In this document: one piece after another, positions 6,482 to 8,978 of the stretch
Position numbering within the stretch: the stretch's first letter is position 1
Layout: each line of letters begins with the position of its first letter
Source of the DNA: Clostridia bacterium
GTDB lineage: Bacteria > Bacillota > Clostridia > Christensenellales > Pumilibacteraceae
Assembly: GCA_900762945.1 (NCBI GenBank)
Contig: CAAFIN010000147.1
Location: 1 to 8,978, forward strand
Length of the DNA: 8,978 nt
Reading direction: 5' to 3'
The notes under the pieces: model-generated
The model's input: only the letters and a program-made list of their open reading frames with translations
Database searches by the model: none
Told to the model about the DNA's origin: nothing
Program-made: the position numbers and the translations under genes

Positions 6482-7366
6482 ATGTACAAACTAAGCGAAA
6501 TTATCGGAAAGTCGGTCATCGGAACTTTCGAGGCTAAGAACGTAGGCACGCTGATGAACGCGCTGTTCGACAGAAGCCTGACTAAAATCAGGTGGTTCGA
6601 GGTGCTGTCCGACGACGAAACGGACGCGGAACGGACTTATTTCGAGCCGCCGGCGGTGTCGGCTATGGACGGCGACGCGGTAATGCTGAAAAACTGCGGC
6701 AAACTGACGGGCAGATTTTCGCTCGCGCCGGTGTTCGTGCCGGCTCCCGTAAACGCCGCGGCGTACTCGCCTACGGGCAAGGCGCTCGGGCGCGTGACCG
6801 ATCTCACGCTCGACGGGTTTTCGGTCAGGTCGATTAGCGTCGGCGACCGCGAGTTCCCGCCCGAAGCCGTGCTTTCGCGCTCGGACGACGTGATGATAAT
6901 CAACGACACCGGCGAGAAAATCCGACTCGTTCCGCCCAAAATCAAGGTGCCGGAGCCGAGCGAAGCGACTAGCGCCGAAGTCGTAATTACCGCCGAAACC
7001 GCCGGCGCCGCGCCGGGCGAAACCCGCGCGGAAGCGCAGACTATCCCCGCCGCGAAAGCGACCGCAATGCCCGAGGTTGCCGCGGAAGCTCCGATCGAAG
7101 CCGGCGAAAGCCCTGCCGCTCCCGAAAAGATCGATCTTCCGGGCAAGATTCCGTACTCGAACGTTTCGGTCACGAAATCCCCCGCCACACGCGACGACGC
7201 GCGGCTTGCGGGGTACGCGTTCCTTATCGGCAAGTTGGTCACGAAAACGCTGACCGCGGATGACGGCGAAGTTCTCGTACGCGAGGGCGATCGGGTCACC
7301 GAAGTCAATCTTCGCCGCACCGAGCAAGCGGGCAAACTCGTTCGGCTCGCGCTTCACTCGAGATAA
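6482..7366 (+). CDS. PRC-barrel domain protein
   Basis: Protein of 294 aa with no signal peptide or membrane segment, so presumably cytosolic. Residues 1-75 (MYKLSEIIGKSVIG) and about 88-150 (S-P-T-G-K-A-L-G-R-V-T-D-L) look like two PRC-barrel units, the small beta-barrel fold found in RimM, in photosynthetic reaction-centre H subunits and in YlmC/YmxH-type proteins. Residues about 153-235 are a low-complexity Ala/Glu/Pro-rich linker. The last 53 residues (242-294, beginning L-A-G-Y-A-F-L-I-G-K) form a compact basic module with a G-E-V-L-V-R-E-G-D segment, recurrent at the end of clostridial PRC-barrel proteins. The exact function is unknown; a binding or assembly role is only an inference. 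It is a single-gene unit, divergent from the pth-mfd operon, with an ideal ribosome binding site and its own terminator. Confidence 0.82.
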   Translation: MYKLSEIIGKSVIGTFEAKNVGTLMNALFDRSLTKIRWFEVLSDDETDAERTYFEPPAVSAMDGDAVMLKNCGKLTGRFSLAPVFVPAPVNAAAYSPTGKALGRVTDLTLDGFSVRSISVGDREFPPEAVLSRSDDVMIINDTGEKIRLVPPKIKVPEPSEATSAEVVITAETAGAAPGETRAEAQTIPAAKATAMPEVAAEAPIEAGESPAAPEKIDLPGKIPYSNVSVTKSPATRDDARLAGYAFLIGKLVTKTLTADDGEVLVREGDRVTEVNLRRTEQAGKLVRLALHSR

Positions 7367-7375
7367 AATAACTAC

Positions 7376-7417
7376 GCTCCGCGGTCGCAGGTTCGGTCGC
7401 GGAGCATTTCTTTATTT
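7376..7417 (+). terminator. Intrinsic terminator of the PRC-barrel gene
   Basis: A 12-bp stem (7376-7387 with 7394-7405, two inner G-U pairs) closes a 6-nt loop CAGGTT and is followed by a T-rich tract (7407-7417). It starts 9 nt after the stop codon. The minus-strand flank (GTAGTTATTTTAT) is only moderately T-rich, so it may act weakly on murC transcripts from the other side. Confidence 0.88.
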
Positions 7418-7436
7418 AAATATAATAGCCCCATGG

Positions 7437-8708
7437 CTAGTCGGCGCAGTCGCGAACCAGCGCTTCGGCGGCGCGGTTTATCGTACCCGCGCCCATATAA
7501 ATCGCAAGGTCGCCGCGGGTAAGCGTACTTTTAAGATAGCGGTTTATCTCGTCGTAGCCGCCGAAATACCGCGCGGGAACGTGCACTTTGACTTTTTCGT
7601 AAAGCGTGCGGATCGCTTCGTCGTCGCCAGTTTCGCGGGAGGCAAACACCGGGGCGAGAATCAGTTCGTCCGCCGCTCCGAACGCGGTCGAGAATCCGTC
7701 CATAAGGTCGCGGGTACGCGAATAAGTATGCGGTTCGAACACGACGAACAATCTGCCCTCGTGCGGCGGCGCAGCGGCAAGCGCGGCTACGATTTCCGTC
7801 GGGTGGTGCGCGTAGTCGGTGTAGACTTCGGCATTCATCGCTCTCCCTACCCGCTCCATTCTGCGCTTTACGCCCGTGAATTTTTTAAGACGGCTTGCTA
7901 TCGCGCTCAGCGGTTCGCCCTCGGACAGAGCGACAGCCGCTGCGGCGAGCGCGTCAAGAGCGTTGTGTTTTCCGCGGACTTTGAGTTCGATTTTGCCTAG
8001 AATCAGCCCCGAAGCCGCTACGAAAAACGACGGATAACCGTCCTCGTCCTCGGAGTAATTCACCGCGCGGAAACAGCAGTTCTCGCCGAAACCGAAACTC
8101 GCACGACTGCCCTTGACCGCTGCTTCGAGTTCGGGATCGTCGCCGTCGTAGAGCGTAAAACGGCTGTTTTCGGAAAACGCCGAGAACGCCGCAAGCACTT
8201 CGGATTTGTCCTTGTAGCAGTCGGTGTGGTCGAGTTCGGCGTTGAGTATCACTCCGACGTCGGGCCGAAGCGCGAGAAAACTGCGACGGTACTCGCACGC
8301 TTCGGTGACGAAATAGTCGCGTTTTTCTCTGCGCGCCGTTTCTTTCGGCGTTCCGCCTATATGTATCGTGGGGTATCGGTCGGATAGGGCTACGGCGAGC
8401 ATGCCCGTCACCGTGGTTTTGCCGTGAGTACCCGACACCGCTATCGTGCGTCCGTACCCCGACGCTATCGCCGCGAGGTACTCGGCGCGCTCGACTATCG
8501 GCAATCCCAGCCTTTTCGCCTCGACAAGTTCGGGGTTGTCGGGCTTGACCGCCGCGGAGTACACCACCACGTCCGCGCCCGCAACGAACGCCGCGCTGTG
8601 TCCGGTCGTGGTCGCGTCAGAGCCGCTCGTTCGGTGTCCTTCCCTTTCCGTCAGTTCGCGAAGCCGTTTCATGCTCACGCCCTCGCACCCGATAAAATGC
8701 ACTTTCAT
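7437..8708 (-). CDS. murC: UDP-N-acetylmuramate-L-alanine ligase
   Basis: Cytosolic ATP-dependent ligase of 423 aa that adds L-alanine to UDP-N-acetylmuramate, the first step of the peptidoglycan stem peptide. The N-terminal domain starts V-H-F-I-G. The ATP-binding P-loop is GTHGKTT at 93-99 (Lys97). The family motifs E-A-C-E-Y (Glu136), N-A-E-L-D-H (His161), D-Y-A-H-H-P-T-E-I (His301-His302), F-E-P-H-T-Y-S-R-T and M-G-A-G are all present. The protein is some 30 residues shorter than usual. The first glycine motif reads GCEGVSM instead of GIGGIGM, and roughly 16 residues are missing between G-S-D (29-31) and G-H (36-37). The ATG at 8708 is needed for the first strand of the nucleotide-binding fold, yet no Shine-Dalgarno sequence precedes it, only TATATAGA. 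It stands alone between two terminators. An Mpl or other Mur-ligase paralogue is less likely because the MurC-specific motifs are kept. Confidence 0.93.
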   Translation of the reverse strand: MKVHFIGCEGVSMKRLRELTEREGHRTSGSDATTTGHSAAFVAGADVVVYSAAVKPDNPELVEAKRLGLPIVERAEYLAAIASGYGRTIAVSGTHGKTTVTGMLAVALSDRYPTIHIGGTPKETARREKRDYFVTEACEYRRSFLALRPDVGVILNAELDHTDCYKDKSEVLAAFSAFSENSRFTLYDGDDPELEAAVKGSRASFGFGENCCFRAVNYSEDEDGYPSFFVAASGLILGKIELKVRGKHNALDALAAAAVALSEGEPLSAIASRLKKFTGVKRRMERVGRAMNAEVYTDYAHHPTEIVAALAAAPPHEGRLFVVFEPHTYSRTRDLMDGFSTAFGAADELILAPVFASRETGDDEAIRTLYEKVKVHVPARYFGGYDEINRYLKSTLTRGDLAIYMGAGTINRAAEALVRDCAD

Positions 8709-8774
8709 TCTATATAAGTATGCGGCGGCGTTCTTAGGCGTGAATCCGCGGGCATCGTAAAATAAAACGATACG

Positions 8775-8812
8775 AAAAAATCGCCGACCGAGAGTGCGGA
8801 CGACGACTTCTT
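8775..8812 (-). terminator. Intrinsic terminator of the SGNH hydrolase gene
   Basis: On the minus strand the arms at 8797-8805 and 8782-8790 form a 9-position stem (one T-T mismatch, one G-U pair) around the loop CACTCT, followed by ATTTTTT (8775-8781). The upstream AAGAAGT can pair with the T tract, extending the stem. It begins 24 nt after the hydrolase stop codon and should insulate murC from it. Confidence 0.82.
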
Positions 8813-8835
8813 TACATAATGCTTTCTATATATTA

Positions 8836-8978
8836 TTATTCGGTTTTGGCGGTCTTAGCGGCTTGCTCGCGCTTTCCTCTTTTGTAGAGAATATCGAAGA
8901 TCATGCCGCCGATAGCGACAGCCATACGGAAGAAACCGAAGTCGTTGGGATGACAGCCGTCGACAGTGCAATTTTCGC
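8836..8978 (-). CDS. SGNH/GDSL-type hydrolase, C-terminal fragment
   Basis: The last 46 codons of a gene that enters from the right edge, ending in TAA at 8836-8838. The fragment contains T-V-D-G-C-H-P-N-D-F-G-F with the D-x-x-H arrangement that supplies the catalytic Asp and His of SGNH/GDSL esterases, followed by a helix (F-R-M-A-V-A-I) and a basic tail ending K-T-A-K-T-E. The catalytic Ser, Gly and Asn blocks would lie outside the window, so substrate and localisation cannot be judged. It is followed closely by its own terminator. The call rests on one motif block in a short fragment. Confidence 0.72.
   Translation of the reverse strand, partial: ENCTVDGCHPNDFGFFRMAVAIGGMIFDILYKRGKREQAAKTAKTE

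Noticed and set aside
6491..7357. Minus-strand open frame of 288 codons, and another of 232 codons (6637-7335), opposite the PRC-barrel gene
   Set aside because: The plus-strand gene has an ideal ribosome binding site, domain-like sequence and a terminator. The antisense frames are Arg/Gly/Ser-rich shadows with no ribosome binding site of note.
7426..7439. Small hairpin TAGCC-CCAT-GGCTA at the murC stop codon
   Set aside because: With only 5 bp and an AT-rich but not T-run tail, it is too weak to call a terminator.
1..8978. CRISPR array, tRNA, rRNA, insertion sequence or phage-like module
   Set aside because: No spaced long repeats, no cloverleaf-like segment, no transposase or integrase motifs and no terminal inverted repeats were seen; nearly all bases are taken up by housekeeping genes.

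Overview
The window is a chromosomal housekeeping segment from a bacterium that looks like a Gram-positive Clostridia-type Bacillota, with a GC- and CpG-rich composition. The evidence is a lipoprotein-anchored PrsA-like foldase, the peptidyl-tRNA hydrolase - mfd order, a small DUF1858 redox protein, strong GGAGG ribosome binding sites and consensus sigma-A promoters. A Christensenellales-like lineage would fit the divergent Pth and MurC sequences, but that is only an inference. I see no mobile element, CRISPR array, tRNA or rRNA, and no sign of horizontal transfer.

Layout. Bases 1-25 hold a strong hairpin terminator, probably bidirectional. From about 6347 down to 66, on the minus strand, lies a four-gene block: DUF1858 CxxC protein (6055-6264), pth (5516-6055, sharing one base with it), mfd (2067-5498, GTG start 17 nt after pth) and a PrsA-like peptidyl-prolyl isomerase lipoprotein (66-1976). 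A near-perfect sigma-A promoter (6319-6347) drives the block. A second promoter (2042-2070), whose -35 overlaps the mfd stop codon, can express the foldase separately.

The divergent intergenic region 6265-6481 also serves a plus-strand gene for a PRC-barrel protein (6482-7366), which ends in a clear intrinsic terminator (7376-7417). Facing it on the minus strand is murC (7437-8708), a short and divergent UDP-N-acetylmuramate-alanine ligase. Upstream of murC a strong minus-strand terminator (8775-8812) closes the truncated C-terminus of an SGNH/GDSL-type hydrolase (8836-8978, running off the window), so murC needs its own promoter.

Functionally the block combines rescue of stalled translation (Pth), rescue of stalled transcription and coupled DNA repair (Mfd), extracytoplasmic protein folding (PrsA-like) and peptidoglycan precursor synthesis (MurC). 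I did not find a convincing new multi-gene system. The points worth a second look are the truncated nucleotide-binding domain of MurC, two changed signature residues in Pth, an insertion inside the parvulin domain, a near-perfect 18-bp tandem duplication at the 3' end of the foldase gene, and a palindrome- and repeat-rich divergent promoter region.
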